Assembly (NCBI RefSeq): GCF_001544095.1
Contig: NZ_BCPT01000015.1
Span: forward strand, 18,214 to 82,213
Origin: Enterococcus casseliflavus NBRC 100478
Lineage (GTDB): Bacteria > Bacillota > Bacilli > Lactobacillales > Enterococcaceae
Length of the DNA stretch: 64,000 nt
Reading direction: 5' to 3'
Shown here: in pieces, positions 17,135 to 26,342 of the stretch
Position numbering within the stretch: position 1 is the first letter of the stretch
How the letters are laid out: each line of letters opens with the position of its first letter
Notes under the pieces: generated by a model
The model's input: only the letters and a program-made list of their open reading frames with translations
Told to the model about the DNA's origin: nothing
Databases searched by the model: none
Translations under genes and position numbers: made by a program

Positions 17135-17947
17135 ATGAAAAAAACGATTTTAGGTGCAATTACATTGGTGACACTTTTGGTTTTAGGGGCTTGCGGAAGC
17201 AGTTCTGCCGACACTACAAGCAGTGGAGCAAGTGATGCAACAGAAATCAAGGTGGGTACTGGGAATGAAGCATTGCCATATGCTTATTTAGACGAAAATG
17301 GTGAATATGATGGCTATGATGTCGCCGTCGTTAAAGCAATCGACGAAAAATTACTTGATTATACCTTTACCTTTGAAGGAGCGGATTTCCCAACGACGTT
17401 ATCAAATTTAGAAAGCAATAAAGTCCAGATGGCTGCCTATGAATATGAAGTCAATGATGAACGGAAAGAAAAATTCGTCTATGGGGATGTTGGGTATGTG
17501 GTCTGGGATACGTATATTGTCTCTGATCCAGATGCCGGTACGGTCTACGATAGCTTCGAAGATTTAGCAGGAAAAAAAGTCTATGTGACGACTGCTACTA
17601 ACCAAGCAGCAATGGCTGAGGCTTATCTGGCAGAAAATCCCGATGCTTTTGAATTGGTTTATGGGGAATACAACAACGAGCAAATCGTACAAGCAGTCAC
17701 TTCAGGTGCGGTCGATGCAACGTTAGCACCAGAATATCAAGTCGATAATTGGAACAATTCATTTAGTGAAAATCTAGAGATCGGCAGCGAACCAGTCCAC
17801 AACTCAGATGCCTACTTATTGTTCAACAAAGAAGCGGACCAAGACTTTATTGATGCGGTCAATACAGCATTAGAGGAATTGAAAGCAGATGGAACGATCA
17901 AAGAATTATCAGAAAAATATCTAGATGGGGATTACGTCCCAGAATAG
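17135..17947 (+). CDS. Amino-acid ABC transporter substrate-binding lipoprotein
   Basis: Extracellular family-3 solute-binding protein of 270 aa, anchored by a lipobox (LVLGAC, Cys at about residue 21). The mature part begins with a low-complexity SSSADTTSSGAS linker, then IKVGTGNEALPYAYLDENGEYDGYDVAVV, the amino-acid-binding signature, and later ATNQAAMAEAYL. The start at 17135 follows GGGAGGA; an in-frame extension back to 17063 overlaps the permease gene and is unlikely. It lies between two permeases, so both may form one heteromeric channel. Confidence 0.92.
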   Translation: MKKTILGAITLVTLLVLGACGSSSADTTSSGASDATEIKVGTGNEALPYAYLDENGEYDGYDVAVVKAIDEKLLDYTFTFEGADFPTTLSNLESNKVQMAAYEYEVNDERKEKFVYGDVGYVVWDTYIVSDPDAGTVYDSFEDLAGKKVYVTTATNQAAMAEAYLAENPDAFELVYGEYNNEQIVQAVTSGAVDATLAPEYQVDNWNNSFSENLEIGSEPVHNSDAYLLFNKEADQDFIDAVNTALEELKADGTIKELSEKYLDGDYVPE

Positions 17948-17959
17948 GGAGGAATGGCG

Positions 17960-18670
17960 ATGAGTTTTCAATTGTCTATTATGATCGAAGCGCTGAAAAC
18001 AGCAAGTCATTATATTGGTACGACGCTTTTTATGGCGTTGACCGCACTAGTCATTGGCGCGGTGGTTGGGTTGATCATCGCCTTGATTCGTCTGTATAGG
18101 ATCAAGATCCTCGCACCAGTGCTGCAAGTGATTGTCACGGTCTTAAAAGGGGTCCCAGTGGTTTTAGTGATTTTAGCGTTATATCTTATTTCTGCTAAAC
18201 AGTTTGATATTTGGGCGGAGTCGATGCATTGGACTTTGCGATTTAAAGATTTCAACATGGTTTGGATAGCGATCGCCGCCTTGAGTTTAATGTCTGCTAT
18301 CAATAGCAGCGAGATTTTCAGGGGCGCATTTGCGGCAGTCAAAAAAGGGCAGTTCGATGCAGCCAAATCGATCGGCATGACGAACTTACAAGTCATCCGT
18401 CGTGTGCTGCTCCCGCAAGCCTGGCCGATTTCATTGCCCATGTTCAGTAATTTGCTGATCTCGTTGGTTAAAGCGTCGGCCTTAGCTTCCATGGTCAGTG
18501 TTGTCGATGTTTTTGCGGCAGCTAAAATCACGGCCCAGCAAAATTATCGGTTTTTAGAAGCGTATGTGGCTGTTGCGATCATTTATTGGCTGATTAGTTT
18601 GGTCATCGAAAAAGGGGCACAATTACTGGAAAATCGGCTGTTGCGCAAACTAAGGAGGGCCGCATTATGA
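17960..18670 (+). CDS. Amino-acid ABC transporter permease 2
   Basis: Second membrane subunit, 236 aa, only distantly like permease 1. It shows [16 protein letters not shown] and the contact loop [24 protein letters not shown] 17960 is correctly spaced from GGGAGG; the ATG at 17954 is too close. Its stop overlaps the start of the ATPase by 4 bases, a sign of translational coupling. Confidence 0.9.
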   Translation: MSFQLSIMIEALKTASHYIGTTLFMALTALVIGAVVGLIIALIRLYRIKILAPVLQVIVTVLKGVPVVLVILALYLISAKQFDIWAESMHWTLRFKDFNMVWIAIAALSLMSAINSSEIFRGAFAAVKKGQFDAAKSIGMTNLQVIRRVLLPQAWPISLPMFSNLLISLVKASALASMVSVVDVFAAAKITAQQNYRFLEAYVAVAIIYWLISLVIEKGAQLLENRLLRKLRRAAL

Positions 18671-19413
18671 TGAAAGTAACGGATATCCATAAGCGATTCG
18701 GCAAACAAGAAGTGTTAAAAGGGATTGATCTTGATGTCGCTAAAGGCGAAGTAGTCGTCTTATTGGGGCCTTCCGGTTCGGGAAAAACGACCTTCTTGCG
18801 TTGTCTCAATTTTTTGGAACGAGCAGATCAAGGTGTGATTCAATTGGGAGAAACCACCACCACATTGCACAAAGCAAGTAAAAAAGAAATATTGACCCAT
18901 CAACGGCAAACAGCGATGGTTTTCCAAAATTATGCCTTGTTTCAAAATAAAACAGCCAAAGAAAATATCATGATGCCATTGATCGTGACCAAAAAACAAA
19001 GCAAAGAAGCTGCCCTGCGAACAGCAGAGGCTTTGTTGGATCAAGTCGGTTTGTCTGAACGACAAGATTTTTATCCTAGCCAACTGTCAGGTGGACAACA
19101 ACAGCGTATCGGGATCGCCCGTGCGTTGGCGTTGAATCCTAAGGTCATCTTGTTTGATGAACCTACCTCGGCATTGGACCCGGAACTAGTGGGACAGACA
19201 TTGGCGCTGCTCAGAGAAATTGCGGAAGCCGGTGCGACCATGGTATTGGTGACCCATGAAATGAAATTCGCGTATGAAGTAGCAGACAAAGTCGTTTTCA
19301 TGGAGAATGGACATATTGTTGAACAAGGCACACCGCAACAAGTATTCGAGGAAACCAAAGAAGAACGAACCAAAGCCTTTTTAGCCCGCTTTACCACACA
19401 GCTGGCCGGCTAA
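18667..19413 (+). CDS. Amino-acid ABC transporter ATPase 1
   Basis: GlnQ-type nucleotide-binding subunit of 248 aa. Walker [14 protein letters not shown]-loop FQNYALF, signature LSGGQQQR, Walker [14 protein letters not shown] and the switch histidine in VTHEM are all intact. It drives import through the permeases just upstream. A second ATPase of the same type lies 2.3 kb downstream. Confidence 0.93.
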   Translation: MMKVTDIHKRFGKQEVLKGIDLDVAKGEVVVLLGPSGSGKTTFLRCLNFLERADQGVIQLGETTTTLHKASKKEILTHQRQTAMVFQNYALFQNKTAKENIMMPLIVTKKQSKEAALRTAEALLDQVGLSERQDFYPSQLSGGQQQRIGIARALALNPKVILFDEPTSALDPELVGQTLALLREIAEAGATMVLVTHEMKFAYEVADKVVFMENGHIVEQGTPQQVFEETKEERTKAFLARFTTQLAG

Positions 19414-19436
19414 CAACTATGCAGGGAGGAAATAGA

Positions 19437-20657
19437 ATGGCCTATCAATTCGCACAACGTATCATGACATTAGAAGCATCTCCATTAAGAGAGAATGCAA
19501 AAAAAAATATGGAGTCTGCAGCAGCTATTTCCTTTGCTTACGGATTTCCACCGACAGAAGCATTTCCAATGGCTACATTGAAAGAGATCTCGCAAAAATT
19601 ATATAACGAAGCGGACCCAGAGTCTTTCTTGCAGTATGGGGCATCAGAGGGGTATCCGCGCTTACGGACCTTGATCAAAGAACGTTTGCGTCAATTGTCA
19701 AATATCGATAACGAAGAGGAGGTGCTGGTGGTTTCGGGCTCGACCCAAGCCATGGATTTGGCGGTAAAAGTCTTTTGTAATGAAGGCGATGTGGTGTTAT
19801 GCGAGGAGCAAACATTTTCCGGTGCGGTGAATGCTATCAAAGGATATGGGGCGATACCAGTGCCGGTACCGATGGATCTTGCAGCAGAATCAATGGATCT
19901 TGACGCTTTAGAAACAATCCTCAAAACAGACGCAAGAGTGAAAATGTTGTATCTGATCCCCACTTTCCAAAACCCTTTAGGCACATCAATGCCATTGGAA
20001 AAACGTAAAGCCATTTATGCATTGGCATGTCAATATGATGTGCTGATTTTTGAAGACGATCCTTACGGTGAGTTGTTGTATGAAGGTACACCGATCCCTA
20101 AGATGAAAACATTAGATACCGAAGGACGAATCATTTATGCGGGATCTTTTTCAAAAATTTTGGCACCCAGCAGCCGGATTGGTTTTATGATGGCTGCTGG
20201 TCCTGCAATGGAAAAATTGATTTTGGCCAAGCAATCCGCCGATTCCCACACCAATTTTTATTGGCAAGTGGTATTGGCCGAATATATGGATCATCATGAT
20301 TTCGAAGGTCATGTGGCCCAATTGACCTTGTTGTATCAAGAGAAATATGCCCGCATGCTGCAAGCATTACAGGCACTGCCAACGGATAAGCTTACCTTTA
20401 TCAAACCAACAGGCGGCTATTTTATCACCTGTTTCCTATCGACTGAGATGGACGCAGAGCGGTTCTATGAATACCTTGATGAGGCGAAAGTTGCGGTCAT
20501 TCCAGGCAATATCATGAGTGTTGCGGGAAAAGGCTATGAGCATTCATTTCGGCTGAATTTTACGAAGCCGACATTGGCACAGATCGATCAAGGGATCGCT
20601 TTATTAGGTGATGCGTTGGAATACGCTATGCCGCCAGCATATGAAGGGGTCATTTAG
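19437..20657 (+). CDS. PLP-dependent aminotransferase (fold type I)
   Basis: Aminotransferase of 406 aa resembling the 2-aminoadipate/aromatic and MocR-like group. It has YGASEGYPRLR, VSGSTQAMDLAVKVF, the Asp contact in IFEDDPYGELLY and the PLP lysine (about K240) in YAGSFSKILAPSSRIG. The start at 19437 follows GGGAGGA. Within an amino-acid import operon and directly before a 2-hydroxyacid dehydrogenase, the likely job is to convert the imported amino acid to its 2-oxo acid. The exact substrate is not readable from sequence. Confidence 0.85.
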   Translation: MAYQFAQRIMTLEASPLRENAKKNMESAAAISFAYGFPPTEAFPMATLKEISQKLYNEADPESFLQYGASEGYPRLRTLIKERLRQLSNIDNEEEVLVVSGSTQAMDLAVKVFCNEGDVVLCEEQTFSGAVNAIKGYGAIPVPVPMDLAAESMDLDALETILKTDARVKMLYLIPTFQNPLGTSMPLEKRKAIYALACQYDVLIFEDDPYGELLYEGTPIPKMKTLDTEGRIIYAGSFSKILAPSSRIGFMMAAGPAMEKLILAKQSADSHTNFYWQVVLAEYMDHHDFEGHVAQLTLLYQEKYARMLQALQALPTDKLTFIKPTGGYFITCFLSTEMDAERFYEYLDEAKVAVIPGNIMSVAGKGYEHSFRLNFTKPTLAQIDQGIALLGDALEYAMPPAYEGVI

Positions 20658-20669
20658 GAGGTGTTGCCA

Positions 20670-21641
20670 ATGAAATTGATTTATTACGGGGTAAGTGAAG
20701 AGGAAATTGCTTATATCGAACGGTGGCAATTTATCCACAAAACACCAGTGACGATCGTAATGGAGGGCTTGTCTTGGGAGAATATCCATTTGGCAGCAGG
20801 GCACGACGGCATCTGTTTGTATCCTAGTCTGGCTATGCAGCAAGATGAGTCCCTGTACCAACGCTTGCATATTTTAGGGATGAAGCAGTTATCGATCAAA
20901 TCAACGGGGGTCGACGGTCTTCGTTTTGACTGGGCGCAAAAGCATCAGTTGACGGTCACCAATGTCCCTTCTTATAGCCCAACATCGGTGGGCCATTACA
21001 CTGTGATGTCGATCTTGATGGTTTTACGCAATATTCCAGCAATGATCAAAGGAAAACTTGATCGACGGTCTGTGATTGGTCGGGAGCTACAAGACGTAAC
21101 AGTCGGTTTGTTAGGCACTGGTCGAATCGGTGCTCTAGTCGCAGAAGCGATTTATCATATGGGGGGACATGTGATTGCCACTAGTAGGAGTGAAAATCCT
21201 CGGTTGAAGGGGACTGTCGAATATGTGTCCTTTGAGACCTTGATTGCTGCATCGGACGTCTTGTCGATCCATATCCCGCTGACAAAAGCATCAGAAGGGC
21301 TATTTTCGGCCTCTGTTTTTGCACAGATGAAGCCTGGCAGTTGTCTGGTCAATACGGCACGTGGGGGAATCGTTGATACGGATGCGTTGATTGCCGCACT
21401 CGCGCAAGGGCGTTTGTCTGGTGCTGTATTAGACGCTATCGCCAATGAAGAACGGTATTTTTCAGTTGGGTGGGATCAAAATCCTTATTATCAACAGCTG
21501 AATCAACTGCCAAATGTGCTTTTGACCCCGCATATTGCGTATTATACCCAATTGGCTGTACAAGAAATTGCAGAAACAGCTTTGAACAATGCAAGAGATA
21601 TTTTGCTAGAAGGACAATCTGCCAATACGATCGCGCTTTGA
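20670..21641 (+). CDS. D-2-hydroxyacid dehydrogenase
   Basis: NAD-dependent D-isomer-specific dehydrogenase of 323 aa, the family that includes D-lactate dehydrogenase, D-hydroxyisocaproate dehydrogenase and VanH. The nucleotide motif is VGLLGTGRIGALVAEA, the catalytic Arg is in NTARGGIVDTDAL, and the catalytic His in LLTPHIAYYT. ATG 20670 is well spaced from GGAGGT. It follows the aminotransferase by 12 bases, so it probably reduces the 2-oxo acid made there to a D-2-hydroxy acid and regenerates NAD+. No vanA/ddl-type ligase is adjacent, so a VanH role is unlikely. Confidence 0.87.
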   Translation: MKLIYYGVSEEEIAYIERWQFIHKTPVTIVMEGLSWENIHLAAGHDGICLYPSLAMQQDESLYQRLHILGMKQLSIKSTGVDGLRFDWAQKHQLTVTNVPSYSPTSVGHYTVMSILMVLRNIPAMIKGKLDRRSVIGRELQDVTVGLLGTGRIGALVAEAIYHMGGHVIATSRSENPRLKGTVEYVSFETLIAASDVLSIHIPLTKASEGLFSASVFAQMKPGSCLVNTARGGIVDTDALIAALAQGRLSGAVLDAIANEERYFSVGWDQNPYYQQLNQLPNVLLTPHIAYYTQLAVQEIAETALNNARDILLEGQSANTIAL

Positions 21642-21666
21642 GCGATAGAAAAGAAAGGGTGGGAGT

Positions 21667-22419
21667 ATGCTGCAAGCAGAAATCAAAGGATTGAAGAAGT
21701 CTTTCGATAAACAAGTCATCTTAAAAAATGTTGGCTTACAAATTGAACGTGGGGAAGTTGTATGCATCATTGGTCCTAGCGGCTCTGGAAAAACGACCTT
21801 TTTGCGTTGCTTGAATTTGTTGGAGCAGCCTGATGCGGGGAGTTATTCTATCGGTGACTTCCAGTATGATCTCGCACATATTGGCAAAACCCAACGATTG
21901 GAGATCGCCCGCAAAACAGCGATGGTCTTTCAATCCTATGAGCTGTTCAGCCACATGAATGTGTTGCAAAATGTGGCGGAAGGACTACGCACACCACGGC
22001 GTTTCCCAAAAAAACTGGCAGAAAAAGCAGCGTTATCTGCCTTAGAAAAAGTGGGTTTGGCAGATAAAGCTATGATGTATCCTAGTCAACTGTCTGGCGG
22101 ACAGCAACAACGTGTAGGTATCGCCAGAGCGATGGCTTTGACGCCAGAATTATTACTGTTTGATGAACCCACTTCAGCGCTCGATCCAGAACTTGTCGGT
22201 GATGTCCTAAATGTCATGAAGCAACTGGCTGATAGTGGGCAAACGATGATCATCGTGACGCATGAAATGCAATTTGCACAAGAAGTCGCGGATAAAGTGA
22301 TATTCATGGCGGATGGTGTGGTGGTAGAAGCGGGAACACCAGAAGAAATTTTTGAGGATCCGCAAGAAGAATGTACACAGCAATTTTTGACACAAGTACG
22401 TTTTCAATTAGCTGTATAG
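21667..22419 (+). CDS. Amino-acid ABC transporter ATPase 2
   Basis: A second GlnQ-type ATPase, 250 aa, with Walker [14 protein letters not shown]-loop FQSYELF, signature LSGGQQQR and Walker [14 protein letters not shown] intact. It has no permease next to it. It may pair with the two upstream permeases, giving a transporter with two different ATPases, or serve a paralogue elsewhere. The start follows AAAGGGTGGGAG. Confidence 0.92.
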   Translation: MLQAEIKGLKKSFDKQVILKNVGLQIERGEVVCIIGPSGSGKTTFLRCLNLLEQPDAGSYSIGDFQYDLAHIGKTQRLEIARKTAMVFQSYELFSHMNVLQNVAEGLRTPRRFPKKLAEKAALSALEKVGLADKAMMYPSQLSGGQQQRVGIARAMALTPELLLFDEPTSALDPELVGDVLNVMKQLADSGQTMIIVTHEMQFAQEVADKVIFMADGVVVEAGTPEEIFEDPQEECTQQFLTQVRFQLAV

Positions 22420-22433
22420 AAACGAGGCACAAT

Positions 22434-23606
22434 ATGGAAAAGGTGAACAGCTCTAGTCGGCTTTGGTCGAAAGATTTTTACTTAGTGATGGTGGTCACGG
22501 TACTAGCAATGACAGCCATCACGACCCAAATGGGGACTATGCCGTTATATGTTGCTTCTTTAGGTGGTTCTAAAGCAGTATCCGGCGCCATTGTAGGTGT
22601 CTTGGGGCTATCTGCTTTGTTTTGCCGTTTGCCAATCGGTGTGGCATTGGATCGATATGGACGCAAAGTCTTGCTTTGTATGGGATTAGCCATTCTGTTG
22701 ATTGATTTTAGTTTATTGAATCTGCTGCAGGGGCTATTGATGCTTTTTTGTCTGCGCATCTTGCAAGGGGTGGGCAATAGTTTGCAAGCGACAGCAGCAG
22801 CGACGATGGCAGTTGATACGATTCCTGAAGGCAAATTAGCAGTCGGATTGGGGTATTTCAGTATCGCCCAGGCTGTGCCGAGTGCCATCGGCCCGTTGAT
22901 AGGACTTGCTGTTGTAGAAAATTATGGATTTCCTGTACTTTTTCGGATGGCTGCCTTGTTGAGCGGAACAGCTTTTTTGTTGAGTTTCTTTTTGAAAGAA
23001 CAGCCCTTTTCACGGAGGAATACGCACTCTGGCGAAGCGAAATCATCGTTACGAGAACTGCTTCGCATCAAAGCGGTTGTGTTTCCTAGCGGTATCCTTT
23101 TTTTGATATGCTTTGCCAATTCTGGCGTGGTGGCGTTTATTGCACAATATGCCCTTGAACGTGAGATTATCGGCGCAGGCTATTATTTTACGGTCATGTT
23201 GATCATGACGGTCACAACACGGGTCGTATTTCCACGTTTGCTCGCCAAAATCCAAACGGCTACATTGATTTATGGCAGTTTATTATTGATTTTGGTTTCT
23301 TTTTGTCTGTTGCCATTTACGACACAGCTCAGTAGCTTGCTTCTGGCCGCGAGTTGTTATGGTGTCGGTTATGCCGGCTTATTGCCTGTGATGAATACGA
23401 TTGTATTAGAATCGGTGTCTGAGGCGCAGCGAGGGCAAGGGACAGCGGTATTTTCAGCAGCCTTAGATGTAGCTTATGGAGGTGGGGCTTTTTTGTGGGG
23501 AATCATCGCCAGTCTTTTTGGCTTTGACATGATGTTTTTTGGGTGTGGTCTGTTTGCTTGTGGGGCGATGATTGTTTATCGCTATTTCCAATTATCTCAG
23601 CGTTGA
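22434..23606 (+). CDS. MFS transporter
   Basis: Major facilitator of 390 aa with 12 predicted spans. The loop-2 motif LDRYGRKVLL is present and the central loop is short and basic (KEQPFSRRNTHSGEAKSS). It resembles drug/proton antiporter-type permeases, so export is more likely than import. The start at 22434 follows GAGG; an in-frame ATG at 22371 lies inside the ATPase gene. As the last plus-strand transport gene of the operon it could export the D-2-hydroxy acid made by its neighbours. Confidence 0.85.
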   Translation: MEKVNSSSRLWSKDFYLVMVVTVLAMTAITTQMGTMPLYVASLGGSKAVSGAIVGVLGLSALFCRLPIGVALDRYGRKVLLCMGLAILLIDFSLLNLLQGLLMLFCLRILQGVGNSLQATAAATMAVDTIPEGKLAVGLGYFSIAQAVPSAIGPLIGLAVVENYGFPVLFRMAALLSGTAFLLSFFLKEQPFSRRNTHSGEAKSSLRELLRIKAVVFPSGILFLICFANSGVVAFIAQYALEREIIGAGYYFTVMLIMTVTTRVVFPRLLAKIQTATLIYGSLLLILVSFCLLPFTTQLSSLLLAASCYGVGYAGLLPVMNTIVLESVSEAQRGQGTAVFSAALDVAYGGGAFLWGIIASLFGFDMMFFGCGLFACGAMIVYRYFQLSQR

Positions 23607-23698
23607 TGTTAGGAAATTTAACATAGGATGTAATCTGCAACTTGCGCTTCTGTTGTTTTCTCGATAAACTGAGAAAATAATGAGAACGGGGGATGATT

Positions 23699-24145
23699 AT
23701 GGATAACTTAGACCGCAAGATACTGAACATCATGCAGCAAAATGCCCGAGTCACTGTCAAACAGATCGCAGAGCAATGCTTTATTTCATCGCCATCTGTT
23801 TCTGTGCGGGTACAAAACCTTGAAACCCTTGGGTATATCCGTTCTTATCAGGCACTGATCGACTACCAAAAACTTGGTTATCTGATCAAAGCGTATGTCC
23901 ATTGCGCAGTGAATGCCAAAGATAAAGAAGCCTTCTATGCCTATATCGCAGACATCCCAAATGTGATCGAGTGTGACTGTATCACTGGAGATTATTCTAT
24001 GCTCTTGAAGGTTTATTTTAGTGATACGGTCGTCTTGGATCGGTTTATCACAGATTTGCAATTTTATGGGGATACCAAAACCCACATTGTATTTTCAACG
24101 AATGTCGGACCACGAGGGTTGCAAGTGCCAGTCGATGACCAGTGA
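23699..24145 (+). CDS. Lrp/AsnC-family regulator 1
   Basis: Leucine-responsive-type regulator of 148 aa: N-terminal HTH (LDRKILNIMQQNARVTVKQIAEQCFISSPSVSVRVQNLE) and a C-terminal ligand-sensing domain (NVIECDCITGDYSMLLKVYF). ATG 23699 is spaced from GGGGG better than ATG 23693. It faces a paralogue at 24204-24635 across a shared terminator. It is likely to tune the amino-acid module in response to an amino acid. Confidence 0.9.
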   Translation: MDNLDRKILNIMQQNARVTVKQIAEQCFISSPSVSVRVQNLETLGYIRSYQALIDYQKLGYLIKAYVHCAVNAKDKEAFYAYIADIPNVIECDCITGDYSMLLKVYFSDTVVLDRFITDLQFYGDTKTHIVFSTNVGPRGLQVPVDDQ

Positions 24146-24156
24146 CCCCTGTATAT

Positions 24157-24198
24157 AAAAAAAGCGTGCCTGTCTATGTGAGATAAGCGCGCTTTTTG
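24157..24198. terminator. Bidirectional terminator between the two Lrp genes
   Basis: Stem AAAAAAGCGTGC / GCGCGCTTTTT with small interior mismatches and T-runs on both sides, placed between convergent stops. Confidence 0.75.
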
Positions 24199-24203
24199 GG
24201 TTT

Positions 24204-24635
24204 TCAGAATTGATATCCTCGAGAGGGAACTGGCGTCGAGAAAACGATTTGGGTGTTGGTTCGACCGAATTTTTGCAAGTCATTGATAAAGCTGTCCAAT
24301 GATTTGGTAGAAGGGAAAACGACTTTGATTAACATTGAATAAGGGCCGGTGACACAATCACATTCCAACACATTGGGGATCACCTGTATGAAAGGATAGA
24401 AACTTGCTTTTTGCTGTGGTTCGATCGACAGGTGGATAAATGCTTTGATCGGCAAGCCGGCTTGTTCATAGTCAATCGTCGCTTGATAATACAACAATTG
24501 CTCGGTTTCTTCTAAATGTTTTATTCGTTGGGAAACAGCAGGTGCAGTGATGAATAACGCTTCACTTAACTTTTTGATCGATAACCGACCATTTTGCTGC
24601 AACAGATTCAACAACTTTTTATCTAGTTCATCCAA
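24204..24635 (-). CDS. Lrp/AsnC-family regulator 2
   Basis: Paralogue of the previous gene: HTH in LDKKLLNLLQQNGRLSIKKLSEALFITAPAVSQRIK and sensing domain NVLECDCVTGPYSMLIKVVFP, ending with PVPSRGYQF. The frame is open to 24713, but a TTG at 24635 right behind AGAGGAAAG gives the conventional start (MDELDKKLL, 143 aa); I chose that. It is divergent from aspA, whose promoter contains a clear dyad, so aspA is its likely target. Confidence 0.85.
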   Translation of the reverse strand: MDELDKKLLNLLQQNGRLSIKKLSEALFITAPAVSQRIKHLEETEQLLYYQATIDYEQAGLPIKAFIHLSIEPQQKASFYPFIQVIPNVLECDCVTGPYSMLIKVVFPSTKSLDSFINDLQKFGRTNTQIVFSTPVPSRGYQF

Positions 24636-24747
24636 ATACTTTCCTCTTTTCTGTTTTTGTACTGTTTCTCTTTGTTTTTCAAAGTGAAAGGAATCAATTT
24701 CAAGGATTAACAAAGAGATGGCTGAAAAGGCTCGTGTCTTTTTCTCT

Positions 24748-24772
24748 TATGTGATATTTTATCACATATAAT
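24748..24772 (+). promoter_or_regulatory. aspA promoter -10 overlapped by a dyad
   Basis: A perfect 9-bp inverted repeat TATGTGATA / TATCACATA with a 3-base centre (24748-24768) overlaps TATAAT (24767-24772). The inner TGTGA-N7-TCACA resembles a CRP/FNR-type site but with one extra centre base. Placement suits repression of aspA by the divergent Lrp protein or a CRP/FNR-family factor. Confidence 0.65.
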
Positions 24773-24793
24773 ACAAAAAGGGGCGTTTAAATC

Positions 24794-26140
24794 ATGATGA
24801 GGATCGAATCAGATACAATTGGCAGTCTACCTATATACGAGGGGGCTTATTATGGTATTCATAGTTATCGCGCAAAAGAAAATTTTGCTTTCACTGATCA
24901 AAAAGTTGATCTGACGATGATCAAACAAGTAGCACGTATCAAAGCCGCAGCTGCGCTAGCCAATCAACAATCTGGCACGCTATCCAAAGAAAAAGCACAA
25001 ATCATTGTGACTGCTGCGGAAGAAATCATCATGGGCAAGTGGGATGAAGAATTTATTGTTGATACATTTCAGGGGGGAGCAGGAACATCCACCAACATGA
25101 ATGTGAATGAAGTGATCGCCAATCGCGGGTTAGAATTGATGGGGCATAAGAAAGGGGAATATCAATATCTTCATCCTTTAGACGATGTCAATCAAAGCCA
25201 ATCCACCAATGATGTCTATCCTAGTGCTGGGAAACTGGCTTTGCTTGTATATATTGAACAATTGGATGAAGCGCTGGTACAGTTGATTGACAGATGGCAT
25301 ATGAAAGCGAAAGAAGTTCAGCACGTGGCAAAAATGGGGCGAACCCAACTGCAAGAGGCGGTGCCAATGACAGTAGGGGAAAGTTTCGCTGCATATGCCC
25401 ACAGTTTGACGCGTTGCCGTGAACGGCTGCACCACTTATCGGCAGAACTATTGACCTTAAATATGGGTGGGACAGCCATTGGGACAGGTCTTAATGCGTC
25501 CTATCGCTATCAAGAATACCTCTATCAAGAATTGAACCGACGTTTTCCAAGACCCTTACGGCCAGCGAATGACCTGATTGATAGTACACAGCATACCGAC
25601 AGTTTCGCCTCGATTTCAGGTGGATTAAAAACGATTGCCATCACATTGAACAAAAGCGCCAATGATCTGCGTCTCTTAGCCAGCGGTCCGCGAACTGGTT
25701 TTCATGAACTCAACTTGCCAGCAAGACAAGCAGGCTCATCGATCATGCCGGGCAAAGTTAATCCAGTCATTCCAGAAGTTATCAGTCAAATTGCATTTCA
25801 AGTGATTGGAAATGACGGTGCCATCACCTTTGCGGCAGCTTCCGGAGAATTGGAATTGAATGTTTTTGAGCCGGTGATGTTCCATAATTTATTTGAATCA
25901 TGTCAACTGTTGACCAAAGCGTGTCAAATTTTTGCCGATAAATGTGTGGCAGGTATTACCGTCAATGAAACAGCTTGTTTGAAAGCTGTAAATAACAGTA
26001 CAGGGACTATTACAGCCCTTTCACCGCAAATTGGTTATGAAAAAGCCACTGCTTTTGTCAAAGAAGCATTGGAAAAAAATTGTTCCATCGAGGAGCTATT
26101 AAAGCAAGAAGAATTCTTGCGGACAGAAACTTATCAGTAA
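24794..26140 (+). CDS. aspA: Aspartate ammonia-lyase
   Basis: Fumarase/aspartase superfamily enzyme of 448 aa that splits L-aspartate into fumarate and ammonia. The superfamily signature GSSIMPGKVNP lies at about 314-324; the substrate-contact segments TFQGGAGTSTNMNVNEV and HPLDDVNQSQSTND are intact. Length is slightly below typical aspartases (about 470). Fumarase of class II is the main alternative; the NQSQSTND spacing and its place beside amino-acid genes favour aspartase. It is transcribed from its own dyad-covered promoter and ends at a terminator. Confidence 0.85.
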   Translation: MMRIESDTIGSLPIYEGAYYGIHSYRAKENFAFTDQKVDLTMIKQVARIKAAAALANQQSGTLSKEKAQIIVTAAEEIIMGKWDEEFIVDTFQGGAGTSTNMNVNEVIANRGLELMGHKKGEYQYLHPLDDVNQSQSTNDVYPSAGKLALLVYIEQLDEALVQLIDRWHMKAKEVQHVAKMGRTQLQEAVPMTVGESFAAYAHSLTRCRERLHHLSAELLTLNMGGTAIGTGLNASYRYQEYLYQELNRRFPRPLRPANDLIDSTQHTDSFASISGGLKTIAITLNKSANDLRLLASGPRTGFHELNLPARQAGSSIMPGKVNPVIPEVISQIAFQVIGNDGAITFAAASGELELNVFEPVMFHNLFESCQLLTKACQIFADKCVAGITVNETACLKAVNNSTGTITALSPQIGYEKATAFVKEALEKNCSIEELLKQEEFLRTETYQ

Positions 26141-26190
26141 GGAAAAACTGAAATATCCATATACCTAAAAGCCTAAAAGCATAAAAAAAT

Positions 26191-26260
26191 AAAAAACTTA
26201 TCTGTAGTAGGGATTTGTGTCTGGTAAAAGACACTCAATCTCGCTGAGGATAAGTTTTTT
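26191..26260 (+). terminator. Terminator after aspA
   Basis: Stem AAAAAACTTATC / GATAAGTTTTTT enclosing a second small hairpin (GTGTC / GACAC). A classic A-run/T-run bidirectional form. Confidence 0.75.
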
Positions 26261-26342
26261 AGATTTTTGTCAATGAGTCAAACAAAAGTATGGTAATCCA
26301 TCTTAAAATTTATATAGACAGAATGATATTCAGTTTAACTCA

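Noticed and set aside
18010..18531. 173-codon minus-strand frame
   Set aside because: Antisense shadow of the ABC permease, which has strong family motifs and a ribosome site.
20670..21641. VanH of a vancomycin-resistance cluster
   Set aside because: Same enzyme family, but no D-Ala-D-Lac ligase, VanX or VanRS genes are nearby; an amino-acid operon surrounds it.
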